64,000 nt of DNA from Enoplosus armatus (taxonomy: Eukaryota > Chordata > Actinopteri > Centrarchiformes > Enoplosidae). The stretch spans positions 15,025,704-15,089,703 of the forward strand of contig NC_092188.1 of assembly GCF_043641665.1 (NCBI RefSeq). Reading direction: 5' to 3'. The position numbers and the translations under genes are program-made. Positions 49,393-61,097 of this stretch are shown one piece after another (position 1 is the stretch's first letter; every line of letters begins with the position of its first letter). A model generated the notes under the pieces. That model saw only the letters and a program-made list of their open reading frames with translations, was not told the origin of the DNA and searched no databases.

Positions 49393-51245
49393 GAACTCAT
49401 TTTATTATAGGTGGCTACTTTATGATATTGAATGTGCTTATGTGTTGTTTAAATCAACTTTATTTTGGCAGACATTCATAAAACATCTCCAAATAGATTT
49501 TTCAGCCTTAGAGCCTCTGTGTCATTTCAGCCCTATTTGGCACCCAAACTCGCAGGCTCAGTCAGCCGTGAGCTTCATCACTGTAACCTCCACTACTCCT
49601 GGATGGGTCACCTCATTACTGTACAGTATGTGGGGCAAGAGACGCTCCCCTAACTACTCATGCTTGTGATGTACTGTGCTCACATTTGTAGCCTAATAGT
49701 CAGCAAAAGCATGGAGTAGAGCAGACAGTGATGAACGAGCATGATACCAGAGAGTTCATACTGTAGTCTCACCTACAGTATATCTTCCCAACCTAGTTAG
49801 TCATGTGTCAGTACTGCTGTATCTGTTGTGTAACTGTTACACTACAAGCACAAACATCACTAATGTTACCATTTCAAGAACAAAAGCTAGAGGACACAGA
49901 CAAGACGTTCAATAATTTTATTCTTCACTTTGTTTGCAACAAAGGTTATTATAGGATTCCTCAAAGAAAAACAAGAGTATCTCAAATTAATGAACAAAGT
50001 AAAATACATGGAAGCCTAGTGTTGCATGTTGTTGAAGACCATTTCCTTAACATTTACCCTATTTACGGGCAAAGAAGACCCAATGAACTGTTCTGTGAGC
50101 AACCGCTGGGATGGCTCCTTTTTTTGCCCACTACTATGGTCAGAGAAGCCTCATGCAAGCAGGACTGAACACCTGACTGCAGCAGAGGTCTGGTGCTAGA
50201 GCCACGCAACTAGCTTAGCGCATCAGTCGCCATATACCACAAATTAGCATCTGTGTCCCACTCACACCCAACAGAAGTTTCACACTGACATTTCATGCCA
50301 AACATTTGAAATCAATGGGACTTGATTTAAAACAAAAAAACTATTAGAAAGTTTTTTGTTTTGTTTTGTTTTTTTACAAATATTTCTTTGTCGACATCTT
50401 GTTGATCTTGTCAACAATCTATTGTAGTAAAACCTCTTAACTAAAAAGGAGCAGAGTATGCCAAAATTACTTTTCAATGAAACAAAGAAAACAAGCACTG
50501 ATCCTTGGCCATTGAAATTATAGATGGCAACCTTTGGCAGAACAAACCTCTTGTTATTTCTGACAGTCATAAACTAAACAAAGCTTATAAATAATTTTCT
50601 CCTTCCTTGAGTGATCATTAATTCTAGGCTTCCTGTGACCAAAACTCCAACTGAAAATATGATCAAGTCTAACTCAGAATCAATGACTTGGGTGTGCAGC
50701 TTTTCTGAGATGAGAGGGCACTACGACTCTGAGCTACAACTGTAGAGCAGACAGGAGATGCAACAAAGCACCGTCTTCTGGTCTGTGATCCGATCCTCCA
50801 TGGAGAACACTGTGTGGCCACACCAACCTGAAAATAGGTCGTCCGACTGCAGGCATCTCCTTCTACATGTTGTGTGTCTCTCCAACGTAAACCTGAGGAG
50901 GGATAAGTGCTGAACACCTCCTTCTTCGCGAGAAACTGGGGAGTGACGTGGAAAGTGCTCTCCTCGAAAGGTGTCCCCCTGCCACCACAGGGTGGAGGGA
51001 GAGGCTGAGGTGTTGTCGGTGCTTTGAAGGGGGCGAGATGGGCGTCTTCTCCACCCTCCATGAATTCCTCTCCCCAAAGTGGTCTCCACCAGTCCTCTCT
51101 TTGGACAGGGGAGGGCGATGCATAGTGCAGAGATGTGACATGACATTCACTCAATGTTTCTGTCAGATAGGTGGGGAAATTAAGATTCAAACAGGAGCTG
51201 GGCTTCGCTTCCCACATCCATTCTATAGAATGGCTGACAGTTTGT
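49393..51245. other. tmem222 distal upstream sequence and wdtc1 3' UTR
   Basis: No further coding exon. A minus-strand AATAAA (49917-49922) is a candidate wdtc1 poly(A) signal and would give a 3' UTR of about 1.3 kb. A loosely tRNA-like stretch at 50140-50230 (minus) may be an old SINE fragment. A 215-codon open frame over the 3' UTR (51316-50669) overlaps the last wdtc1 exon out of frame and is not supported. Confidence 0.45.
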
Positions 51246-54200
51246 TTAGCTTGGCCGACACTGCACTTGTCCCTCTGAGCTGTCTTCATCATCTGAGCCA
51301 TCTGGGCCAACGCCACGCAGGCCTGTGATGCGATAGCCCATGTTGAGCAGCATTACCTCCAGCGGATCAGCATTCATACGCCGCTGGTTCGCTTGAGCAG
51401 CACCGTCCATGTCCTCCACCACTCGCCCGTTCTCAGTCTCTGTCTGTGTTATGAGGAAGGAGAGGGGAGGAGGTAGGGTAATGGTAAGAAAGGGATACAG
51501 AATCAGCTGTAATGGTAAAGGATGTTTAAATATTTTTATGTTTTTCATTTTTCTTTTTTGACATAAGCATCATGACATGACTATAAATTATAAGAATGCT
51601 TTATTTTCACTGATTGTGTGCAACTGTTTTCTTAAAATGCACCCTCTGCACTTTGAGACCAAATATGTCCAAATATGTGACCCTCTTTGGATGAATTTTG
51701 GAGACAAAACCATGATATGTTTTGTGGACCTCAGTATCAGCAGAATCTATTCCACACTGGTCAGATTGTTTAATGGTGCGTTCAGGTGTGCATCGTTAAT
51801 CTGTACAGTTGAAATATCATGTCATTTTTTCCAGGTATACATCAAGTCACTGGTAAATACATAAAATTAACAAAAAAAAACACAAATAAATAGACACACA
51901 CTGTTCCCCAACATTTGTCAAAATTTATATATAAATACACAGAAGTTTGAGTTGTTTACCTCTGGTCTAGGGTTCCATAATCGAACCACGGGGTCAATAC
52001 CACTAGTAGCCAGAAAGCAGTAGCTGGGGTGGGGCTGCAGGCAGTTGACTATGGACTCATCCCCCTGCAGGATCCTCACCAGATTAGTCGTCTCCTTTTC
52101 CCAGATAAAGAAGGAGCCGTCGTCTGAGCCACTGACAATGTACTGGCCTTTGCTGTAGAGAAAAAGGAAACCTTTCAGACCTGCATGACGAGCCATGTTC
52201 TTGGGACATGTCGCATTTACTAGGAATCACAAAATTGTGCTACAGTTTCACAGAACACTTGTTCACGTCACCGTATGGGCATGTAACCAGGGCTTTCCCA
52301 GTTCTGGTGTGAAAGGTAACTCAGCAGGGTATTCTGGTATAAAGGGTTCAATGGGAACTGAGCTTTGTGTTACATTCAGACTTTCCAACTGGATATCATG
52401 AAGGGTAACCAGGCCAGGGGAGGGAGGATGGAGTGAAATTAGTGAAAAAATCTTTTGATTAGTGTTGATCCACAAGTAGTACATTCCACATCACAAAGAC
52501 AAAGTGTTATTTATTTAACATCAAACTAAATTACACATAGTGCCATGAGGTTATATAGACTACATTTTGACTGTCATGGTTTGATGTGAAATTGACATTT
52601 TACAGTCTCATATTTTAATAATAAAATCAAACAAAAGGGGGGACAGGGATGCTAAATAATATTATATATTTTTACCTTTTCAATTGGTATGCATTATGCT
52701 CATATTATGAATATTACCTGTGTTGAAATGTAAGGTCATGGTTTTAAAGTGGATATTAAAATTGTTTTGACCAATCAGAAAACCTAGTAGACACAGTATC
52801 TAGAGTCTACATTTATGAATGAAAGCTACTTGTCACTGTAGGTTTATTGTTCTCTGTCTAAAGCTACAGAGCTCATGACTGCCCCCTAGTGAGGCCCCAG
52901 CGGACTGACAGTGAGCTCCACTGACCTTCCAAAGAAATTGGCCTCTTTGATATCTGTGGTGGTGTTGCAGTGACCACAGTATCTGTGCTTGTAGTCAAAG
53001 CTGCGCTCTCTCAGCACCAACTCATCTTCAGGGATGGACTCCTTCCGACTAAATGAGTGGAATCGAATGGAGCTGTTGGCCTTCTTATCTTCAGCTGGTG
53101 ATGAAAGATATTCAGTCACTCAGATATATTTACAAATAAACAAAGGCTGTCTGTTACTCTTGAAACGCAAACATATATATATATATATATACACACACTA
53201 CTGCAAATCAGCAAAGTACCAATTCACTCTTTTCTACCTGATTCTGTCTTGGAGAAGAGAGCAGCCTTGATGTCTTTATCCAAGGCATCACAGGCGCTAC
53301 TGTGCGCCTGCTCTGGAAACTTTCCTTTGAAATCATCCAGACACTCCAGAGCTTCAGCCACATACTTCAGCTCAAACAGACACCGTGCCAGCCTGAAATG
53401 AGCCTTCAGATGACCAGGGTTTAGAGTCAGAGCCTTCAGACAGTCCCTGAGGGCATCATAATGGTCTCCGTCCCTGTGTATCATAGGTGTCAACAAACTC
53501 TTGATATCTGCTTTTATAGCGTTAAGGAGTAGATCATCATCATCATCTCCTCTCTGCAGTGATACAATGACACGTACCACTTGCGTTTCATGTAGGCTGC
53601 AGCCCGGTTCCCATACAGCATGGCGTTGCAGCTGGCCTCATGAATGCCTAAACTGTACAGCTGGATGGCCTGCGTCCACTGCTGCCGTGCAAATGCATCA
53701 TTAGCTTGTTGCTTTATTTTCTCCAAGTGAGCAGGGAGCTCAGTAGAACTAGTGCAAAGAGAGCAGAAGCAGCATTACTCAAGTGTGTGCATGCTCAAAC
53801 CTTTAAAAACAGTTAATCTGTGTATGAAAACCTATCACTGACAGGGTGAAAAGATAATTACCTAGAGCGCATCTTGCTTTCTGCAAATCGAATATGGCTG
53901 GTTGGCAAGTGAAGTCCATTGGAGACGCCATTGGTTGTCTTCCCGTTCTGTACATCTCCTGGGAAACCAAAGTTTCAGAAACAACCAATACATCTATAGA
54001 TACAGTACTATTATTACCTCTATGAGGCACTTCTGAAGATCTTTTGTTAATATAGAAGGCACAGACCTACCTGTTGATGACTGGCACTTTTTTGGAAGCA
54101 AGAAGGTGTATGGCCTCTGTTTAAATGTCAAGTCAAAGAGGTACACCTACAAGAACCATAAAAATAGACAAAGCAAATGTTTAAAACACTGAAACTGAAT

Positions 54201-56841
54201 TTAATAACTCCTCTAACCATTCCTCGTTTGTTCTGAGAGGCATTACCTGTTCCCCACCCATGTTAACAAGTAGCTCAGTGCCGTCTGGACTGAAGGTGAC
54301 ATAGGTGGCCACCAGGACCCTCAGGCGGTTATTGTAGTCTGGGAGTTTCACTGGCAGGTGACCTGGAGCATTCAAACAGAAGGTGATGTTACTCAACCTC
54401 ATCCTTCACAGTCACTTTCCCGCAACCTGCACGTTTCCTGATGTCATTACCATATAATTAGAATACAAATGTGCCCATTGAATAAATTTGACACCAGACA
54501 ATTCAGCCATATATGCACCTGCAACATAATACTGTCCAGCTCCGTCTGGGATGGGCTTCTGCCTGTCACAGAACGTGTGCACAGCTGCTGATGTGCTCTG
54601 ACTCACAGATTTCCTGTGTGAGGAAAATGAAATCGGTTAAAACCCAGTTGTTCATGTGTATGTCAAAGGAATGGGGAATGTACCACATCAGAGTGGTTGT
54701 TAAATAATTATTACCATAGAATGGCATCAAAAAATTAACCAACCTGTAATTGTGAATCATCCTGATGTCATAAAGGCGAACAAAAGGCCCGTTGGCTCCC
54801 ACTGCCAGGTAGTTGTTGTCCCGCGGGTTGACAGCGAGACACTTGGCTTCAACCAGCTGACCACAGAATTCTGTCAGGTCAATCAGCACCTCAGAGCGTT
54901 TACTGCTCTCCCTCAAGTCATATTGTCTGTAGTGAACATGGAGAAAGTGAATATATTTCCTGTAGCAAAATTGAGCATCTCATGACCTTGTTAAAAAAAA
55001 CAGTACTTTCTGGTTCGAACCTGATGATGCCATCCTCTGCAGCACTCCAGAAGGTGTTGGGCCACATGGGTGCTGTGGCGATGCGTTTGACTCTGTTGGT
55101 ATGATCAGAAAACATATGGATGGTTTCCTTCACTGTCAGGTCATGCACATGGACCTTTGTGTCGGCTGCACCTGTTACCAAAATTCTGTCCCCGGAGTGA
55201 GGGAGGAACTGTACGGACAGACAAAAACACCAGAATCAATTTACAAGTACAGACAGAATGTTTCACAATGGCTTCTCTAACCTTATACGACCAATCTATT
55301 GATATTCCCATATTCTATACTATGGATCAATGCCTGATTAATGGCTTTTAACGCCACCTCCACATTATCTTACACTGTAATATTTCTCTACAGAATTTGA
55401 CCTCATTCCGAAGCTTCCTATCATGAAGATAAAGTGGTATGCTCTTGTGGTGATTTTGGCGTGGAAACTGCAACAAAACCTTCAACATCGTCGAACAGGA
55501 TGGTTTTCCACCAAATAACATGCCATTAATTAAATGGCCAACAGTGCCACCTAATGTACAGGAATTGAACTTGTATCATGTAGTGGGCATTTGTTGATGA
55601 CTAAAGGGGTGAGGTGACGCAGAGCAAAGTGTCTTACCAGCAGAGACGTATGACATCCAGAATTTGAATTGCTGTTTGAGTTGCGAATTGTGATGAAGAT
55701 TGTGACAGTGAGCCGAAGTTAGATACATGTGTTTACATGGTTACAACGCCCTTCAATGAGACCATGAGTACTCCACTTTCTAATTCCACTTTCAGTATCT
55801 TACCACGACTGTAAGCATAACGCACAACACAATCAGAGTATGATGCTCCCATTGGGCTACACCTTACTCGCATCGCTGCCCTAATCACATTATGACTACG
55901 TTATCAATGTGTATGTGAACTGTGAAAGATTTCAGCCCACTTTCCCTCCCGTCCTTCAACACATCCATCATACACTCAGTCCTCCTCACCTTTACAGAGA
56001 ATATATTTGCTGCATGACCTGTGTGCATAGTTGTAAGCTTCTTGTGTCTGAATGGATCCCAGATGACGGCATGTTGATCATCTGAGCCCGAGGCCAGTAA
56101 ACTGAATACAAAAAGAATCACCAGTCAAGCAACATTTGTTTAGGCTCTTTACTACTAATGCTATTTAAAACCTTACATAGTGACACATGTTAAGATATGC
56201 AATAGAGGACTCACTGTGTGCATTTGCTTCAAGATTTAATTACATAAATTACAGTTATTTCCTATAGACCATGGAGTTAGGCATTACGACTAATACACCA
56301 TACCAATTTTCCCCCCATTTATTTTGGTAATTTAAATTCAATGCCTCCTTGAGCACTGAAGGTGTCAAGTGTGAGCTAAATGACTAACCGCTTTAAGACC
56401 AATTTTTGGAGGCGTACGCATAGAGATCCCATGACAGAGTAGTGAAACATGGTGGGCCTGTTGTGTCATTTTTGGAAATAAGCAGTGCAGCAGCAACATT
56501 TAGAACTGACACATAAGTAGAACAGCATACAAAATGTGTTTGGATATATAACCCAGCCACAATAGGCCTTCACTGTATATACAGTGTGTATAATGTACCT
56601 AAGGATAAGACTTCTGCCATAGTTATTTGGTCATGTAACCAGCCAGTCGTCCCAGGTCAGAGACTATAATTGTACATTGAAACTTTAGGTTTTGAACTTA
56701 CTCTCCTCGTTCATTCCATTCCAGACAGTTCACACAGCCAGTATGGCCCTGTTGAGACAGACAGAAAAACTGTAAAAAGATGATATGATAATACACAGAA
56801 AAATCTTCTCAGTCTCCCTCTTTTTTCACAGCTCTTTTCCT

Positions 56842-56879
<38 letters not shown>

Positions 56880-57223
56880 TGTCACTGACCTGAAGCTCAG
56901 CCTCCAGTCCAAGCCTCTTGATGAAGGGGTCAGTCACATGATAGGACCTTTGGAAGCCTGATGCTCTCTTGTCCTGAAAGACATGAATCAAATTACTCAT
57001 CAGACTTTTTTACATAAGAAAGGATAGTTACAAAAATGTAAACAATCATTTTGGTTGGGGGGTGTATTTCTGGGTTAGCCCCACCAAGATCATTTCTATA
57101 CATGAGAAACACCTCTGAACACACTGTTCACTGATAGATTGAGCTAGCAGGATGCTCTGGCATTTGTTTCCTCACTCTGATCTGCCTGTGCAGGATGTCT
57201 CTGGTGATGTTGGCCGCAGTCAT
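51246..57223 (-). CDS. wdtc1: WD and tetratricopeptide repeats protein 1 (DCAF9), complete, 15 coding exons
   Basis: Wdtc1 is a substrate receptor of CUL4-DDB1 ubiquitin ligases and restrains fat storage (the Drosophila adipose orthologue). Exons: 57223-57176, 56973-56890, 56748-56702, 56101-55990, 55208-55021, 54926-54744, 54613-54519, 54362-54247, 54146-54071, 53958-53862, 53748-53578, 53473-53238, 53094-52926, 52152-51960, 51443-51246; 670 residues (human 677). N-terminal WD repeats: LLASGSDDQHAVIWDP, ILVTGAADTKVHVHDL, FWSAAEDGIIRQYDLR, LAVGANGPFVRLYDIR, NMGGEQVYLFDL. TPR block: IKQQANDAFARQQWTQAIQL, MLYGNRAAAYMKRKWDGDHY, HFRLARCLFELKYVAEALEC. C-terminal WD repeats: YIVSGSDDGSFFIWEKET and CFLATSGIDPVVRLWNPR. 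It ends DSSEGQVQCRPS exactly as human. Start: MTAANITRD aligns with human MAKVNITRD; an in-frame ATG six codons upstream at 57241 has a weak context. Confidence 0.95.
53171..53197. repeat. (TA)n/(CA)n microsatellite in wdtc1 intron 12
   Basis: About 20 bases of TA followed by a short CA run between wdtc1 exons 12 and 13. Confidence 0.85.
56842..56874. repeat. (CA)n microsatellite in wdtc1 intron 2
   Basis: About 33 bases of CA, ending some 15 bases from the exon 2 donor. Confidence 0.95.
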
Positions 57224-57315
57224 GGCCTCGCCACAAAACATAAATGAAGGTCTGGGCTGGAGGTTCCAGGGGTCAGAGCTCCGATGACATTTACTCTGTA
57301 TTTCTCGAGAATAAG
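57224..57315 (-). other. wdtc1: wdtc1 5' UTR part of the first coding exon
   Basis: A good acceptor (tttacag) places the exon edge at 57315. The leader has no in-frame stop before the ATG at 57223 and contains a five-codon out-of-frame uORF. Confidence 0.6.
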
Positions 57316-57821
57316 CTGTAAAGACGTTGAAAAACATTAGATAATACAGGAAGAAGATTTATCACATAGTAGTGCTTTTACGTTGGATTAATGTCATTAA
57401 TAGAGCAAGTGTATGGATAATGTGGTCTGCAGGCATTTGAATTATTCACTCATTATGGGTTCTTCAAAAACACCTGGTCTACAGACAGTGCTCACTCCAG
57501 TGCCGAAGACAGTGGGTTTTCTCCCGTCAACGAACACCAACAAGGCGAGTGCATTAGCTAACTAGCTAATGTTAGCTATGCAGCTCTGTCAGTATTATAA
57601 CCGTCTGTCTATTTTGCTAAACACGGGCAATTATTTAAACGTTGACGCGCTGTTAGCCTGCCAGGATCGTTAGCCACCTATGCATCGGCCCTTTGATGGA
57701 CCTGTCGTTTACCAAGTAGCTGGCGTTAGCTTATTTGCGTTACCTTGCTAGCTAAACAATACATCCAGTTCAACATTTGCAACGCTTTAATTGTAATTTA
57801 CGATTGCTAAAGAAATCTCAC

Positions 57822-58010
57822 CGTTTTCCTTGAACTAAAAAGGCTTCTGTCAAGAAATGTCCATTTAATAGACAGCGTGAATCTCACCCTGTGAGTTTGT
57901 TGACAGGGTTCACGCTAATACCTTCTCTGACTTGAACACAAACCACCTCCCACTGAGCATATCACGCAACTTTGTTCCGCCAGCTAAAACAGACCAAACA
58001 CTTCCGGCCC
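57822..58010 (-). promoter_or_regulatory. wdtc1: wdtc1 non-coding first exon and promoter with ETS site
   Basis: A donor gtgagatttc at 57821 on the minus strand marks the end of a predicted leader exon. The minus strand reads GCCGGAAGT at 58000-58008, an ETS-type site, close to the likely transcription start. GTTAGC/GCTAAC words are dense in the adjoining intron (57557-57760). Confidence 0.5.
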
Positions 58011-59760
58011 GTGCTCATTTCAGAATAAAAGCACTTTCCCTACAAATTACAGCTAACATTTCATACTAAAGGACAAAAAATCAAGCAGTATAAGGGAAAA
58101 ATGTTGTTGTGAATTAATCAATAAAGTGAGACAGACAGATTTATGTACTCGTCACAGAGAATGAGAAAAAAAGAAATGCTTATACAGAAAGCAGCTAGAT
58201 GAACAAAGCATGTAGTTTAAAGGTCTGATCTGACTTCAGGGGCAGTTTAAGGATGTAAAGATGAGTCAGATTTAAACACAAGAGTGGGTTATATCTGAGC
58301 GCACTTGTTGCAGAGATGCATTTATTAACAACAATGGCTGTAAAGAGCGGAGGTGGAAGTGGAAATATAAACAGTTTTGGTTCTATTTCTGCCCAACTAT
58401 TCAAATGTGTATAGACCTCCTTTTGTGAATAGATTATTTAATAAATTATTTCTTTCTTATGTATTGTTTTCTTTTTTTGTATACTTAAAAACAACAGCTT
58501 GTGTTGTGTCAGAAAATAAGGTCCTCCTTATAAGCAACAGATTTTAAAGTTGTATAATATATTTACATTTTAGCAAGAGACTTGGGTGATACAATATCTT
58601 ACAACATTGCAGGTGAATACTGAACAAAATAAGAGAAATTTCTTCATTACAGCCTGTCTCAGCTCTTTTCAACTGTCTTATTTTCACTAAAGGCCAAGGT
58701 CCAAACACATGTTCTCTACAGAGTCAGTGAGGCAAACATCTTGTACTACTTGCAGTGACATTTTACACTTTATGTGTCCTGTGTTTGTGATGATGTATTA
58801 GTACTCAGAGATTGTATTGGTACTCAGAAATTCAGCAGTACAGAAACATCTGACGGTGATGACAGAAAAAAGATGTGCTCAGCGCATATTTTATTATAGG
58901 TGTTTTAATGATATATCAGACAGAAGCCTTTTACAAGCATATGAAATAACTATTGTTAATTATTTTACATAATTCATTATTATTTTACCAAGGAAATATG
59001 GACTAAAATAGGTGTTGCAAGTAGTTGTATTTTTTATTGTCACTGTATGGTAGAGGATTAGGTGTCACAGATGTTATCCTCGATGTCACAACTTCCTACA
59101 CCAAATGGATGTCAGCATTTGTGGTATTTTCACTTCCTTGTCATCCAAAGTTGTACTGAACCAACACCTTCATTCAAAGTGAAAAACAGAAGTGCTTGAA
59201 TATATTTTTACCATGTAATATAGCTAGAGAGAAATAGGCTGTGTATTTCCTAATGTAGGTTATGTTGTCTATTGCTGATTAGTGTAACATGCCGCCTCTA
59301 AAATATATATATTTTTTGTCATTTAACCGTATAGTATTTACCTTGATGCCAATGTCTATTTCTGTAGTCTGATTAAATATATTCAAAACCCATTATGTAG
59401 GTTTTAACACTTTTGAACGCTTGCGAAAGTCTTATTTTCTAGGTTATTCTAGCCTTCTCAACGCATCTTGGTTAGGTTCGTTCGTTTTGTGTGACTGTAA
59501 TGGTTTTTGGTCATATGACAGCGTCACCCCAGTCATATTTTTGTTGAATCAGCAGTAACATTTCAAGAAGAGTCTTAACAACACTGTTACGCTAGTTTCT
59601 TGGTTGTAGTCTGCAAATGTAACCACTGCGGTTGCATATACCTCGCAGACAGGAAACCCTCAAACGGTTTCTCAGACAACATGAGGCGTCACTGTTCAAC
59701 GGGCGGTGCTGTGACTTTAAACAAGCGCCTATTGTGTCTTTGATGGGTTGTCTGCCATCA
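58011..59760. other. wdtc1-cep85 divergent intergenic region
   Basis: No coding exon seen. AT-rich sequence between two head-to-head genes. GC content rises from about 59580 towards the cep85 leader. Confidence 0.6.
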
Positions 59761-59764
59761 GAGG

Positions 59765-59884
59765 GGATCTGCTCAGTTGGCTAGCGGAACAACAGCAGCA
59801 GCAGCGGATGGTACAGATTCGGCTTCGGTTGCCAGCCTCAACCTGAGATTTGTTACTGCATTCTGTGTTTATGTGAAACAAAAG
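59765..59884 (+). other. cep85: cep85 non-coding first exon, with two uORFs
   Basis: The donor gtaaagt follows position 59884; the 5' edge is a guess. It holds a (CAG)4 run, a 12-codon uORF at 59808-59846, and a start-stop ATGTGA at 59871-59876. The exon splices to the acceptor ending at 60802. Confidence 0.5.
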
Positions 59885-60817
59885 GTAAAGTAACACATTT
59901 TTTTTGTCAATGCCGATAGTTAGCTTAGCTACAGCAATCTAAGCACGAAGGCTAACAGATTTGTAACGTTAATGTTAACTCAAGTAGCTAAGCAAACGGC
60001 AACGTTGTTAGCCGTTAGCTAGCTTGTTAAACGGAAACGGATTTGTCACGGATTAGCTAAAATGGTTAACGGTGCAGTGCATCGCAGGACATCAAAATTT
60101 AACGTTACGCCGAGGAAATCAAAAGGAAGCTGTCGTTTAAACTGCCTAGACCTGGGTAGCTATGATTGTCGCATTTAGCTAGTATCTTAAAATTAGTCAC
60201 GTTACGCTGGTAGCTTGCCTTGGTTGGTTTAAGTGTTAGCAAGTCATTTAATTTATGAATTAGCTACTTAAGAGGATTAGTGTGTAACAACCAGGCTGCA
60301 TCTCAGACTGCTTGTATCCACCAGTAATCGTTATATTCGCTTGCCACAAATAATGTACTACTTCCTGTATCCTCTTAGGGATAAAAATGTTTGTGTAACA
60401 GATTATGTAACGTTACGGACATGTGCTCATGTTGTTATTTTTGTTGCTACCCAGAAAAGTCTGTCGAGGTTGTTTCTGGCAGGGGCAGATTAGTTAGATA
60501 GGTGAGCAAATCAGTCAATAGCTAACAGCTGTTGAGACTGAGGTCATGGACGTTCAGTTCATAATATACAGTGTGCAAGAAAGGAGCTTTAGTTCAGTCC
60601 TCTGGTTCATCATTATCAGCCTCTTTTACTGTTACCTAAATCTTAAAGTAGGTTGTCAGATATTTGCTTTTTTGCTAAAGTGACTGAGAAGTCGTAAGTG
60701 ATCATTTTGTTGGTTATGTGATTTATAACTAAACAACCTTAAAATGTATTTTCAGTGTGTCTGTACCATATGATAATGTAATTTCTTCCTCATCTCAATC
60801 AGGTGACATTGTCTTGT

Positions 60818-60826
60818 ATGGAATGA
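60818..60826 (+). other. Two-codon uORF whose stop overlaps the cep85 start
   Basis: ATG-GAA-TGA at 60818-60826: the TGA shares bases with the main ATG at 60823-60825. Ribosomes that use the upstream ATG would terminate on top of the main start codon. Confidence 0.6.
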
Positions 60827-61097
60827 CAACCTCACAGAGATATATTGAATCCAAACCAGCTGGTAAGTTGACACTCTGCAGTTAAATGCAAACATTTTGT
60901 GTCAGTTCAGCATGTGCTAATATACTTCTGTTGCCATTGTCCTATGTTTCACAAATATACATTAGCTCGGTTTGCTGACATGGAGTGGCAGACACCAGCT
61001 GTGTCAGAGAAGTTCCAAAGCCGTTTTGGCCGCCGGCCTGGAACATCGGACAGTGGGGACACAGGTCTTGGCACCTCAGCATCTGACAGCACAGAAG
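60823..61097 (+). CDS. cep85: Centrosomal protein of 85 kDa, 5' end only (gene continues right)
   Basis: Cep85 is a coiled-coil centrosomal protein that in mammals limits NEK2-driven centrosome separation and supports centriole duplication. Two coding exons are visible: 60823-60862 (in an exon from 60803) and 60966-61097, joined in phase 1 with GT-AG ends; the last ends in phase 1. Together they give MTTSQRYIESKPA, then ARFADMEWQTPAVSEKFQSR and SDSGDTGLGTSASDSTE. Human CEP85 has EWQTPVISEPFRSRF...ADSGDTAIGTSCSDIAEDFC at the same place, which is the basis of the call. The related CEP85L shares this motif; synteny with ARID1A on 1p36 favours CEP85. Later exons and the coiled coil lie beyond the window. 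Confidence 0.78.

Noticed and set aside
50140..50230. tRNA-like sequence on the minus strand
   Set aside because: Only loose resemblance to a tRNA-derived SINE; no A and B boxes at proper spacing, so not listed as an element.
50669..51316. 215-codon minus-strand open frame over the wdtc1 3' UTR
   Set aside because: It overlaps the last wdtc1 exon in another frame and resembles no family; most of it lies in the 3' UTR.
55014..55023. GGTTCGAACC as a tRNA T-arm/B box
   Set aside because: It is the donor side of wdtc1 exon 5; no tRNA cloverleaf can be drawn around it.
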